Source: Desulfocapsa sp. | GTDB taxonomy: Bacteria > Desulfobacterota > Desulfobulbia > Desulfobulbales > Desulfocapsaceae | DNA: 10,396 nucleotides | Direction: 5' to 3' | Assembly: GCA_029935135.1 (NCBI GenBank) | Contig: JAOZKX010000041.1 | Coordinates: forward strand, 1 to 10,396 | In this document: positions 1 to 7,446 of the stretch, one piece after another | Layout of the letters: each line of letters starts with the position of its first letter | Numbering within the stretch: position 1 is the stretch's first letter | Position numbers and translations under genes: made by a program | Notes under the pieces: model-generated | The model's database searches: none | What the model saw: only the letters and a program-made list of their open reading frames with translations | What the model was told of the DNA's origin: nothing

Positions 1-2
1 CA

Positions 3-1865
3 ATAAATAAAACAGCAGACAAACGATTCATCTTTGAACCGGCAGAGGCCGTCGAATACACAGTTACCATAAGCAATACAGGTGCTGTCAGCCTCACCCT
101 GACAGATCTCACAGACGATCAATTCGGCAACCTCAACAATAGCTGTTCCCTCCCTCGCCCCCTTGCCCCAGGTGCGGATTTCACCTGCCAATTTACTGAA
201 ACGATCAGCGGTATTGCAGGTGATAGACATAACAATGTGGTAACAGTCACTGCGCAGGATGGAGCAGGGCACTCTTTTGATGCATCTGATAATGAAAATA
301 TTCGGATAATAGGTAATATCGGCGGGCTCATTGGTCATCTACTCTGGTCTGACACAAATGGTGACGGCATCAAGGACAGTGATGAATCGGGGATTAACGG
401 TGTCACCATTGACCTGCTGCAGAACGGTACTGTCATCGACACCACAGCAACTTCACTTGGTGGACAGTATAGGTTCCGTGTTGCCAACGGCAGTTATGAG
501 GTTCATGTTACTGACACGGCACATCTTCTTGATGGAATGATGTTAAGCGGAGGTACGAACCCGCACACCACTATCATCATTGATAATTCAATCTTTATTG
601 GGGCCAACTTTGGTTACACCGTCATGGTGCCGCCGCCCGTATCTGATATAACAGTGGAAAAATTTACCAATGGAGAGGATGCTGACACTCCTCCCGGACC
701 AACGATACCAACCGGAGAGGCTGTTTCCTGGATCTATCTGCTGCATAATAGCGGGGATTTTTTTCTGACAAATGTTGCTGTTACAGATAATCGGGGCATC
801 CCGGTCCATTGTCCGAAGGATAGTCTGGATATTGGTGCAAATATGACCTGTACAGGAAGTGGCACTGCTGTAAGAGGCCAATATGAAAATATTGGAACCG
901 TCACTGCCACAACAGTACAGCGCGGACTGATTACAGCCAGTGATCCCAGCCATTATTTTGGTGAAGGATCCTTTCCATGGGTCCTTTTTCCACCTCCTAT
1001 TATCCCCTGTGCCACTGTTCCCCAATACTGTTATCTGGTTTCAGACCGAGACAATCTGAACTCCCACAACTCAGCTCTCTTTAAATATATCTTCAACACA
1101 GATAGCCTGGAACTTGTCAATCGTCTGGGGGTAAATAATGTAGAAACCATAACCCTCTCCCTCGATGGCCAGACCCTCTATGCGGTTGACGGTGCCATTC
1201 TGGGGGTAATCGACCCCACGCCGGGCAGGGTGGATTCTTTTATGCCCATAAACTCCGCAGGTATCGGCAGCGGCTACGGTGCATACGGTACAGTACAATT
1301 TTCCGATATCGACGGCCTGGCATTTGATCCAAGCAGTGGGGTTTTATATGGAACGGAGAGATACCGGGAAGATGTTCCTGATATGCTGGATCTGCTGATT
1401 CAAATCGATCCGGCAACCGGCACAATTATCCGAGATGCATTCGGCCCCGGTCTTGATTATGTTATTATTAATACTCAGGCAGCAGGAGTCAAAGATACTG
1501 ACGATATTGATATCGATTCCACTGGTCGTCTCTATGGTGTCGCCGGCATTTCAGGTGGCGGAGGTGGTGATCAGGGGGTCATTATTGATAAGCAGACGGG
1601 AAGTGTCAGTTTGTATGCCCCGCTTCTGGACAGGAGTGGAACCCCTGTCCAGGATATGGAGGGACTGACCCTGTATAGCCAACGCTATTTTTATGGAACC
1701 ACAGGGATAGAATTTCCGGATCACGAGACAAACAACACCCTCTACAGAATAGACAAGACATCCGGTGAATCAGAGCCCGTCAGCCGCCTTGACCAAAATA
1801 TCAACGGCTATATAGCGTCTGACTTTGAGGCGATCAGTTGTTTTCCCGTCTGTGCAGAAAAATAA
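3..1865 (+). CDS. Secreted multidomain protein with DUF11-like, SdrD_B-like and propeller-like domains (5' end missing)
   Basis: The reading frame is open from the left edge, so the start and any signal peptide lie outside the window; about 620 residues are visible. In order: a DUF11-like beta-sandwich repeat (about 3-300, with a typical 'YTVTISNTG' strand); an SdrD_B/Cna-B-like domain (about 324-525) containing W-S-D-T-N-G-D-G-I-K-D, an EF-hand-like loop; a second DUF11-like repeat (about 648-950); and a C-terminal region (about 1008-1862) with repeated 'LYG/LYAV...ID..TG' strands, resembling a beta-propeller. Cysteines occur in pairs (C-x6-C near 1008 and C-x3-C near the end), which fits an oxidising extracytoplasmic location. 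These domain families are usually extracellular stalk, adhesion or matrix modules. No LPXTG, PEP-CTERM or C-terminal membrane segment is visible, so release or a type-specific secretion route is possible. Exact function and ligand are unknown. The domain calls are by eye; the propeller is the least certain. Confidence 0.85.
   Translation: MNKTADKRFIFEPAEAVEYTVTISNTGAVSLTLTDLTDDQFGNLNNSCSLPRPLAPGADFTCQFTETISGIAGDRHNNVVTVTAQDGAGHSFDASDNENIRIIGNIGGLIGHLLWSDTNGDGIKDSDESGINGVTIDLLQNGTVIDTTATSLGGQYRFRVANGSYEVHVTDTAHLLDGMMLSGGTNPHTTIIIDNSIFIGANFGYTVMVPPPVSDITVEKFTNGEDADTPPGPTIPTGEAVSWIYLLHNSGDFFLTNVAVTDNRGIPVHCPKDSLDIGANMTCTGSGTAVRGQYENIGTVTATTVQRGLITASDPSHYFGEGSFPWVLFPPPIIPCATVPQYCYLVSDRDNLNSHNSALFKYIFNTDSLELVNRLGVNNVETITLSLDGQTLYAVDGAILGVIDPTPGRVDSFMPINSAGIGSGYGAYGTVQFSDIDGLAFDPSSGVLYGTERYREDVPDMLDLLIQIDPATGTIIRDAFGPGLDYVIINTQAAGVKDTDDIDIDSTGRLYGVAGISGGGGGDQGVIIDKQTGSVSLYAPLLDRSGTPVQDMEGLTLYSQRYFYGTTGIEFPDHETNNTLYRIDKTSGESEPVSRLDQNINGYIASDFEAISCFPVCAEK
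351..386 (+). other. EF-hand-like calcium-binding loop in the SdrD_B-like domain
   Basis: The encoded 12-residue loop DTNGDGIKDSDE places D, N, D, I, D and E at EF-hand loop positions 1, 3, 5, 7, 9 and 12. SdrD_B-type domains commonly carry such loops, where calcium stiffens the stalk. Calcium binding here is inferred from the motif only. Confidence 0.6.
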
Positions 1866-1915
1866 GTGCTGATTACAGACCCAAATTTAACTGGCTATGG
1901 GCGCAAGAAAAACGG

Positions 1916-2332
1916 TTATTGACCTGCTGCGCTCTGGTATGCCTCATCTAAACGCGTTTCAATATAGCGAAGCAACGAGTCATCCTCTTCTTCCAGATCA
2001 AAACAGACAGCATCTTCTCCCAACAGGCCGCCAGGCACAAAGTCACCCCTTTCTTCAGGGTCGGTGATCATATTGCCGAAAAAACAGACCGAAAGCCATC
2101 TCTCGACATCTTCAATCACATCGACCATCACAAAAAGATCTTTTTCCTTCTGTTCTGCATGCACAGCTCTCAGGGAATAGGTAAGCCCGGGACGGGCAAT
2201 AAAATCCAGCACAACAGCCTCTTTCTTGGCCAGATACTCCTTGAAATGGAGAAAAGATTCCCTGTTTTTCGTATTGGGTCCTTTCCATTCTTCAATAAAT
2301 GTGTTCAGTTCCTGCTCTGTTTTTTCTTTCAT
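1916..2332 (-). CDS. Small acidic conserved-looking protein of unknown function
   Basis: Encodes 138 residues with no signal peptide or membrane segment, so it is probably cytoplasmic. The N-terminus is charged and helical (MKEKTEQELNTFIEEWKGP). The centre looks like a compact alpha/beta fold ('VVLDFIARPGLTYSLRA', 'DLFVMVDVIED', 'RWLSVCFFGNMITDPEE'), followed by 'GDFVPGGLLGEDAVCFDLEEED' and a C-terminal helix. The gene-like composition, the absence of a competing frame and its position between unrelated genes support it as real. I do not recognise a named family with certainty; it resembles conserved hypothetical proteins of deltaproteobacteria. There is only a weak purine stretch ahead of the ATG (GAG about 10 nt upstream). 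It converges on the secreted-protein gene (50 bases between stops) and diverges from the ABC-F gene. No catalytic motif is visible. Confidence 0.8.
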   Translation of the reverse strand: MKEKTEQELNTFIEEWKGPNTKNRESFLHFKEYLAKKEAVVLDFIARPGLTYSLRAVHAEQKEKDLFVMVDVIEDVERWLSVCFFGNMITDPEERGDFVPGGLLGEDAVCFDLEEEDDSLLRYIETRLDEAYQSAAGQ

Positions 2333-2550
2333 AATCTACTCGTAGGTTTTTTTATGCATTATGGGAGTTTTTTGCTTGTAACCTGGATCTATTTATAAGG
2401 GCCCAATACACCTTGTCGAACACCGGTGATGAACAGTAAGCCGGCACTCAGTATAGTACCCGAAAGAAACAGGATACTAACCCCGACTTCGAACGAATTT
2501 ATAAAATACTAATTTTCTACTGTGAATACCACAAAAAAGAAGGATAAAGA
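2333..2550. promoter_or_regulatory. Divergent intergenic region
   Basis: These 218 bases separate two divergently transcribed genes, so promoters for both should lie here. A TATAAA hexamer at 2500-2505 could be the -10 of the ABC-F gene, but no convincing -35 lies 16-18 bases upstream. On the minus strand CATAAT (2359-2364) could be a -10, also without a good -35. Short self-complementary words (GGGCCC near 2400, CACCGGTG near 2421, GCCGGC near 2442) are present, but none forms a long stem. No riboswitch or small gene is recognisable. Confidence 0.35.
2539..2544 (+). promoter_or_regulatory. Ribosome binding site of the ABC-F gene
   Basis: GAAGGA lies 6 bases before the ATG at 2551, a good Shine-Dalgarno match and spacing. 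It supports this start, which also gives the usual N-terminus of the family. Confidence 0.75.
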
Positions 2551-4164
2551 ATGATCACTGCAAATGATGTCGCTCTTTCCTATGGAAAAAGGGTTATTTT
2601 CCAGGATGTTAATATAAAGTTTCTTCCGGGCAACTGCTACGGACTTATCGGGGCCAACGGTGCTGGAAAGACAACCTTTCTCAAGATCCTTGCCGGTGAT
2701 TTCGAGCCAGATAAGGGTACAGTCTCCGTCGGCAGTCGGGAGCGCATTGCGGTGCTGAAACAGGATCAGTTTGCCTTTGACGAAGTGAAGGTTCTTGATG
2801 TGGTGATGATGGGCCATGAACGGGTCTATGAGATACTGGTTGAGCGGGAAGCACTCTACGCCAAGAGTGACTTTACAGAGGAAGACGGTATACGCAGTGG
2901 AGAGCTCGAGGCGGAATTTGAGGAACTCAACGGCTACGAGGCCGAGTCTGAAGCAGCAGTACTGCTCAGTGGTCTGGGGATCAATGAAGACCTTGTGCAG
3001 AAGAAGATGAAGGAGCTTGAAGGTGGTGAAAAGGTGCGGATACTTCTGGCACAGGCCCTTTTTGGAGACCCGGATGTGCTTCTCCTGGATGAGCCGACAA
3101 ATAACCTTGATATCGATTCCATTGTCTGGCTGGAAAATTTCCTCAGCCGCTTCCAGAATACGGTCATCATTGTCTCCCATGATCGCCATTTTCTCAATCA
3201 GGTCTGTACCCATGTGGCGGATATTGATTTTGGCAAGATCAGCATCTATGCCGGTAATTACGACTTCTGGTATCAGGCTAGTCAACTAGTGCTGCAGCAG
3301 AAACAGAACGAAAATAAGAAGGCCACAGCCAAGGCAAAAGAGCTGAAAGAGTTTATCCAGCGCTTTTCCTCCAATGCCTCCAAGGCAAGGCAGGCAACAT
3401 CCAGGAAAAAACTGCTGGACAAGCTGACCCTTGAGGAGATGCCCACCTCGTCGCGTAAATATCCCTTTATCTCCTTTAAGCCTGAAAGACCCTGTGGTGA
3501 TGTTATTCTGGAAATAAAAGGACTGGCCAAAACGGTGGATGGGGTTGAATTGTTTCGTGATCTTAATCTTACCGTCAACAAGGGGGATAAAATAGCCTTT
3601 GTCGGCAGGAACACTCTGGCTCGGACAGCACTTTTCCAGATCCTCACTGGAGAAATTGAAGCGGATAGTGGCAGCTTTCGCTGGGGAGTAACTATAACGC
3701 AGTCCTACTTTGCCAAAGAAAACAGTGCATTTTTTACAGAGGATATCAGTCTGGTCGACTGGCTTGGCCACTACACTCCGGTAACAGAAGGAGAAACATA
3801 CGCCAGGGGATTTCTTGGAAAAATGCTCTTTTCCGGTGAAGAGGCCTTGAAAAAAACCAGTGTTCTTTCAGGTGGTGAAAAGGTGCGTTGCCTGCTGTCA
3901 AGGATGATGTTATCAGATGCCAATGTCCTTATTCTGGACGAACCCACCAACCATCTGGATCTGGAGTCCATTACCGCTCTCAATAATGGGCTTATTGCCT
4001 TTCCTGAGGTTATTTTCTTTGCCTCCCACGATCATCAGTTTATCAGCTCCATTGCCAACAGAATCGTTGAACTTCTTCCCGGCGGAATCATAGACAGCAT
4101 GCTCAATTTTGATGACTATCTGGAGGATGCAGCCATTGCCGGCCAGCGGGAAAGGCTCTCCTGA
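2551..4164 (+). CDS. ABC-F family ATPase, YbiT-like
   Basis: A 537-residue protein with two ABC ATPase domains and no membrane segments, close in length and order to E. coli YbiT (about 530). ABC-F proteins act in the cytosol on the ribosome, where ATP-driven conformations modulate elongation or rescue stalled complexes. NBD1 has Walker A GANGAGKT (34-41), signature LEGGE (156-160), Walker B LLLDEP with E181, and switch H210. A charged helical linker (about 245-300, including 'RFSSNASKARQATSRKK') is the interdomain P-site tether typical of the family. NBD2 has signature LSGGE (439-443), Walker B ILDEPTNHLD with E464, and H493, but its Walker A is degenerate: GRNTLART (352-359), lacking the invariant Lys and two glycines. 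Only one of the two composite ATP sites therefore looks canonical. The stop is 2 bases from the convergent hrpB stop. The YbiT-like call rests on 'YGLIGANG', 'QDQFAF', 'SHDRHFLN.VCTH' and the linker. Confidence 0.95.
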   Translation: MITANDVALSYGKRVIFQDVNIKFLPGNCYGLIGANGAGKTTFLKILAGDFEPDKGTVSVGSRERIAVLKQDQFAFDEVKVLDVVMMGHERVYEILVEREALYAKSDFTEEDGIRSGELEAEFEELNGYEAESEAAVLLSGLGINEDLVQKKMKELEGGEKVRILLAQALFGDPDVLLLDEPTNNLDIDSIVWLENFLSRFQNTVIIVSHDRHFLNQVCTHVADIDFGKISIYAGNYDFWYQASQLVLQQKQNENKKATAKAKELKEFIQRFSSNASKARQATSRKKLLDKLTLEEMPTSSRKYPFISFKPERPCGDVILEIKGLAKTVDGVELFRDLNLTVNKGDKIAFVGRNTLARTALFQILTGEIEADSGSFRWGVTITQSYFAKENSAFFTEDISLVDWLGHYTPVTEGETYARGFLGKMLFSGEEALKKTSVLSGGEKVRCLLSRMMLSDANVLILDEPTNHLDLESITALNNGLIAFPEVIFFASHDHQFISSIANRIVELLPGGIIDSMLNFDDYLEDAAIAGQRERLS

Positions 4165-4166
4165 GG

Positions 4167-6650
4167 CTACTTGTTTTTTCGGGGTTTACAGCGTGAGGTG
4201 GCCTGGGCAATCAGCGGATCATCCGGCCAGTGATGTTTTGGGTAACGCCCACTGAGTTCTTTTTTGATTTCCGGATAGGTGTTCTGCCAAAAGGAGTGCA
4301 GATCGTCCGTCACCTGTACCGGGCGCCTGGCAGGGGAGAGGAGATGAAGAAGCACCGCTATGCGCCCGTTGCATACGGTCGGGGTTTCGGTCTGACCGAA
4401 GAGTTCCTGCAGACGCACCGCAAGTATCGGAGCATTCCCCGGGATATACTCCAACTGCACAGAAGAACCGGAGGCAACAGTGAATCGTTCAGGGGCCAGT
4501 CGCTCCACCTCCTTCTGTTTTTTCCAGGAAAGAAGGGAGAGGAGAATTGCATGGAGTTTGAGTTGTCTCAGCTGGCTCAGCCTGCTCATCCTGGTGCAGT
4601 AGGGAGCGAGCCATTGCATATCCTCTAGCAGGGCTGAATCGCTGAGATCAGGAAGGGTGTCAACACCCCAGAATCGCAGGGACTCCACCCGCGTCTGCAG
4701 TGATTTCGCCTCTTTATTCCAGGGAAGAGAAGAAATACCCGCCTGCTGTACTCCCTCTAGAAAAACAGTGAGCAGGGCCTCGTAATCGATTTCCTGCAGC
4801 GGACTACTCTCCACAACCGCCTTGCCGAGATGACAATTACGGCGCATGGTAATATGCGTCCTTGCATCATTCCATCGCATCTCATCTCTCTGACTGAGCA
4901 AGCCCGGGTGCAGTCGTTTAAGATCACTGAGATGAAGGTCTGCTGCCAGAAAAACCTTCCCCTCTTTCTTGCCCGCATCCAGATGGGGAAAGATTAGCAG
5001 AGGGCTACCCGCCAGAAGGTCACCGGGGGGAACGACGGCCCCCCGTCCATTGGCCATCAGATAGTGATCCCTGCTGTTTTTGCGTAAAACCCCGATACGA
5101 TCAGGAAAGGCGAAGACCAGAAGTTGCCCACACTCATTGGGGCGAAGAGTTTCCTTTTCAGGGCAGCCAAGCTGCCTCTTCCATTGTCCTGCCTGCCGTT
5201 GAATCCGCTGAAACAGGCTACGATCAACCTGCCTGTTGCTCTTCTGCGTGAAGAGTCTTACCCGTTCCCCCAGATCAGTGAAATTTCGTTTGCCGGCAAA
5301 GATATCTCTTTCCGACAAAATTGCAGCCAGGACACAGGCCGTTGCTCCCAGTTTCTGTTTTTTTGCCTGCAGCAGCATATGTCCCAGGCGTGGGTGCAGT
5401 GGGAGCTTGACAAGTTTTCTCCCCTCTTTGCTGATACGCCCCTGTTCATCAAGTGCAGAGAGTGTCTGCAGCAGTTTTTGTGCCCTTGTCCAGTTTCCTG
5501 CCGGTGGCAGTGTCAGCCACTGCAGTTCTTTTGGATCGGTGACTCCCCACAGAGCTAGGTCCAGAACCAGGGAAGAGAGGTCAGACAAGCTAATCTCCGG
5601 GGGGGAGAATTCCTGCAATGAATGATCTGTATTTTTATCCCAAAGCCGATAACACACTCCCGGTCCCAGACGCCCGGCACGTCCCTGTCGCTGCCTGGCC
5701 GATGATTTTGAAATACGAACGGTCTGCAATCGATTGAGTCCCGTTGCCGGGTCAAATCTGGGTCGTCTGGCAAAGCCGCTGTCCACCACAATCGAGATTC
5801 CTTCAATGGTGAGGGAAGTTTCGGCAATGGGAGTGGAGAGAATAATCCTCCGTCCAGTGCCGGAGTTTACAGCAATTGCAAGATCCTGCTCACGAGCACT
5901 TAGATTCCCGTACAGAGGAAGAAGAGAACATCCCGTATCAGAATCCTGGAGAATCCTCTGACATGTTTTAATCTCACCCACACCGGGCAGAAAAACAAGG
6001 ATATCCCCCCCATGTTCCTGCAATCCATACAACACTGCTGTTGCTGTCACCCGGGCAATAGCAAAGGAATCAGCAATGGGATGTGTATGCTGCACCTGTA
6101 CCGGATAACTGCTTCCCTGTGACTGAATAACGGTGGAGTTATCAATAAGTGAATGAAGCTCCCTGCTCTCAAGGGTTGCGGACATGACAAGAAGGCGTAA
6201 ATCGGGGCGTAACTGGCAAAGATCAAGGGAGAGAGCAAGACCAAGGTCTGCGGTGAGGGTTCGCTCGTGAAACTCATCGAAGACAACGAGGCCGACACCA
6301 GACAGTTCGGGGTCACTTTGCAGCCTGCGGACAAGGATTCCCTCTGTTATCACCTCTATCCGGGTGGCGGAAGAGACCTTACTGTCCAGTCTGGTCCGGT
6401 AACCGATCGTTTCCCCTACTGCTTCACCCTGCAGAAAACTCATTCTCCTGGCTGCGGCTCTCGCTGCAAGGCGTCGAGGTTCGAGTAGGAGAATTTTCTT
6501 CCCTGCAAGCCATGCTTCGTCGAGAAGGGCTGGAGGAACACCCGTCGTTTTCCCGGAACCGGGAGGAGCAACAAGGATAACATGACGAGTAACAAGGGAC
6601 TGACACAGTTCCGGGAGAACTTCCAGGACAGGGAGGGTGTTTGCTTTCAT
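4167..6650 (-). CDS. hrpB: ATP-dependent helicase HrpB
   Basis: An 827-residue DExH-box helicase of the HrpB family, full length compared with about 810-825 in enterobacteria. Superfamily 2 motifs occur in order: I GSGKTT (31-36), Ia EPRR (57-60), II DEFH (125-128), III SAT (157-159), IV FLPG (220-223), V STPIAETSLTI (272-282) and VI QRQGRAGR (320-327). An HA2-like helical region follows, then the HrpB-specific C-terminal part, including 'AFPDRIGVLRK' and 'MANGRGAVV'. The enzyme is expected to unwind or remodel RNA in the cytoplasm using NTP hydrolysis; the cellular role of HrpB is poorly defined in most bacteria. The ATG overlaps the folA stop as ATGA, so translation is probably coupled, which also explains the lack of a strong Shine-Dalgarno sequence. 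The C-terminus is basic (KPRKNK). No terminator fits in the 2-base gap before the convergent ABC-F gene. Confidence 0.96.
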   Translation of the reverse strand: MKANTLPVLEVLPELCQSLVTRHVILVAPPGSGKTTGVPPALLDEAWLAGKKILLLEPRRLAARAAARRMSFLQGEAVGETIGYRTRLDSKVSSATRIEVITEGILVRRLQSDPELSGVGLVVFDEFHERTLTADLGLALSLDLCQLRPDLRLLVMSATLESRELHSLIDNSTVIQSQGSSYPVQVQHTHPIADSFAIARVTATAVLYGLQEHGGDILVFLPGVGEIKTCQRILQDSDTGCSLLPLYGNLSAREQDLAIAVNSGTGRRIILSTPIAETSLTIEGISIVVDSGFARRPRFDPATGLNRLQTVRISKSSARQRQGRAGRLGPGVCYRLWDKNTDHSLQEFSPPEISLSDLSSLVLDLALWGVTDPKELQWLTLPPAGNWTRAQKLLQTLSALDEQGRISKEGRKLVKLPLHPRLGHMLLQAKKQKLGATACVLAAILSERDIFAGKRNFTDLGERVRLFTQKSNRQVDRSLFQRIQRQAGQWKRQLGCPEKETLRPNECGQLLVFAFPDRIGVLRKNSRDHYLMANGRGAVVPPGDLLAGSPLLIFPHLDAGKKEGKVFLAADLHLSDLKRLHPGLLSQRDEMRWNDARTHITMRRNCHLGKAVVESSPLQEIDYEALLTVFLEGVQQAGISSLPWNKEAKSLQTRVESLRFWGVDTLPDLSDSALLEDMQWLAPYCTRMSRLSQLRQLKLHAILLSLLSWKKQKEVERLAPERFTVASGSSVQLEYIPGNAPILAVRLQELFGQTETPTVCNGRIAVLLHLLSPARRPVQVTDDLHSFWQNTYPEIKKELSGRYPKHHWPDDPLIAQATSRCKPRKNK

Positions 6651-7129
6651 ACTTCTTTGCGCCGTTGATAGCGAAGAAGGGAAAAAAATTGCTCCCCTCC
6701 CATCTCTTTTTCTGAAATCAGCTCAAAAAGCGATGGGGGAATTGCCGGGAAAAGAATATCCCCCTCATAGTCTCTCTCAAGTACGGAAAGAAGAACAGAG
6801 TCTGCAATCAGCATAGCTTCCCGATAAATACTTTCTCCACCAATAATAAAGATCTTTTCCTGATCCCGGCAGAACTGTATGGCCCGTTCAAGGCTGCCGG
6901 CTGCTGTGCAACCCGGGAAATGCATCTCGGCTTGCCGACTGAGAACCACATTCAAACGATTGGGCAGAGCCCTGCCTATGGACTCAAATGTTTTCCTCCC
7001 CATAACAACAGCATGCCCCGTGGTGGTCATTTTAAAATGGTGTATCTCTTCTGGGATATGCCAGGGAATAATGTTATTACTGCCGATGATTCTATTGCGT
7101 GCCATGGCAGCAATCAGGATGATTTTCAT
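6647..7129 (-). CDS. folA: Dihydrofolate reductase
   Basis: Encodes 160 residues, the normal length for bacterial chromosomal DHFR. It reduces dihydrofolate to tetrahydrofolate with NADPH in the cytosol, supplying one-carbon carriers for thymidylate, purine and methionine synthesis. Visible signatures are the N-terminal strand and Met20-type loop (IIGSNNIIPWHIP, 14-26), an acidic catalytic residue E28 at the position of E. coli Asp27, the NADPH-binding GRKTFESIG (44-52), the conserved Arg in LPNRLN (58), IIGGESIY (95-102) with the paired glycines, and YEGDILFP (121-128). Glu replacing Asp at the proton-donor position is found in many DHFRs. The gene is first in an operon-like pair with hrpB, overlapping it by 4 bases. 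No thyA lies in the window. The leader upstream is AT-rich with only a weak purine-rich stretch before the ATG. Confidence 0.97.
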   Translation of the reverse strand: MKIILIAAMARNRIIGSNNIIPWHIPEEIHHFKMTTTGHAVVMGRKTFESIGRALPNRLNVVLSRQAEMHFPGCTAAGSLERAIQFCRDQEKIFIIGGESIYREAMLIADSVLLSVLERDYEGDILFPAIPPSLFELISEKEMGGEQFFSLLRYQRRKEV

Positions 7130-7250
7130 TGTAGATTTTTCTTGTTGTTTTCTAAAAAAGAGAAAAAAAACAGATGATATGGTGTTTTTCCTGTATTTTC
7201 ACTACTGTTTTGTACTACACTTTAACATCATACTTGTTTTGGATTCTGTT

Positions 7251-7401
7251 TCCTAGGAGGCTGTCCGAGAATAGGCATTTTGTTCAAAATTGAGACATTT
7301 GTAAAAAATAAGCACAGTCATATGTTCAATATTACGAGCATTATTTTTTACAAATAACGAAGAATTTGGGCAAAAGGGCATTCTCGGACAGCCTCCCAGG
7401 A
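7251..7401. mobile_element. MITE-like palindromic element with 22-bp terminal inverted repeats
   Basis: The ends 7251-7272 and 7380-7401 are inverted repeats of 22 bp with one mismatch; the shared core is GGAGGCTGTCCGAGAAT. Inside, a perfect 15-bp inverted repeat ATTTGTAAAAAATAA (7297-7311, complement at 7341-7355) makes the whole ~150 bp an imperfect long hairpin with an apex near 7312-7340. There is no reading frame able to encode a transposase. If the element proper starts at GAGGCTG (7257) and ends at CAGCCTC (7395), the flanking tetramers are CTAG and CCAG, a possible decayed target duplication. The structure fits a miniature inverted-repeat transposable element mobilised in trans. The parent family is not determined; an IS5-like origin is only a guess from the GAG...TGT end and CTAG-like target. 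It fills most of the 317-base gap between folA and the downstream gene (7130-7446); the remainder is AT-rich and shows no gene. Confidence 0.8.
7297..7355. repeat. Inner perfect 15-bp inverted repeat of the MITE-like element
   Basis: ATTTGTAAAAAATAA at 7297-7311 is exactly complementary to 7341-7355, leaving a 29-base apex. A transcript crossing it from either side could fold into a long AU-rich hairpin continuous with the terminal repeats. Confidence 0.85.
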
Positions 7402-7435
7402 TAGACATTAGAAAAGAGAAAGATTGTAGATACCT

Positions 7436-7440
7436 GGAGG
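7436..7440 (+). promoter_or_regulatory. Ribosome binding site of the zinc-module membrane protein
   Basis: GGAGG lies 6 bases before the ATG at 7447, a near-ideal Shine-Dalgarno sequence that fixes the start. The surrounding CCTGGAGGCTGT (7433-7444) closely resembles the outer end of the adjacent MITE-like element (CCTAGGAGGCTGT at 7252-7264). Confidence 0.8.
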
Positions 7441-7446
7441 CTGTAA

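Noticed and set aside
588..1025. 145-codon minus-strand frame opposite the secreted-protein gene
   Set aside because: Low-quality composition with many Cys, Ile and Trp, no family resemblance, and complete overlap with a well-supported domain region.
1866..1915. Possible terminator between the convergent stops at 1865 and 1916
   Set aside because: Only a 4-base TAAC/GTTA pairing was found, with no GC-rich stem or proper T-run.
2413..2450. Short palindromes CACCGGTG and GCCGGC as an operator
   Set aside because: Each is only 6-8 bases and they do not form a larger symmetric site; chance is sufficient.
2509..3285. 258-codon open frame on the minus strand opposite the ABC-F gene
   Set aside because: It is antisense to the conserved NBD1 coding sequence and shows no domain; it is open because of the codon use of the real gene.
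7276..7330. Promoter inside the MITE-like element (TTGAGA or TTTGTA with TATGTT)
   Set aside because: The hexamers match consensus poorly and the AT-rich palindrome easily yields such words.
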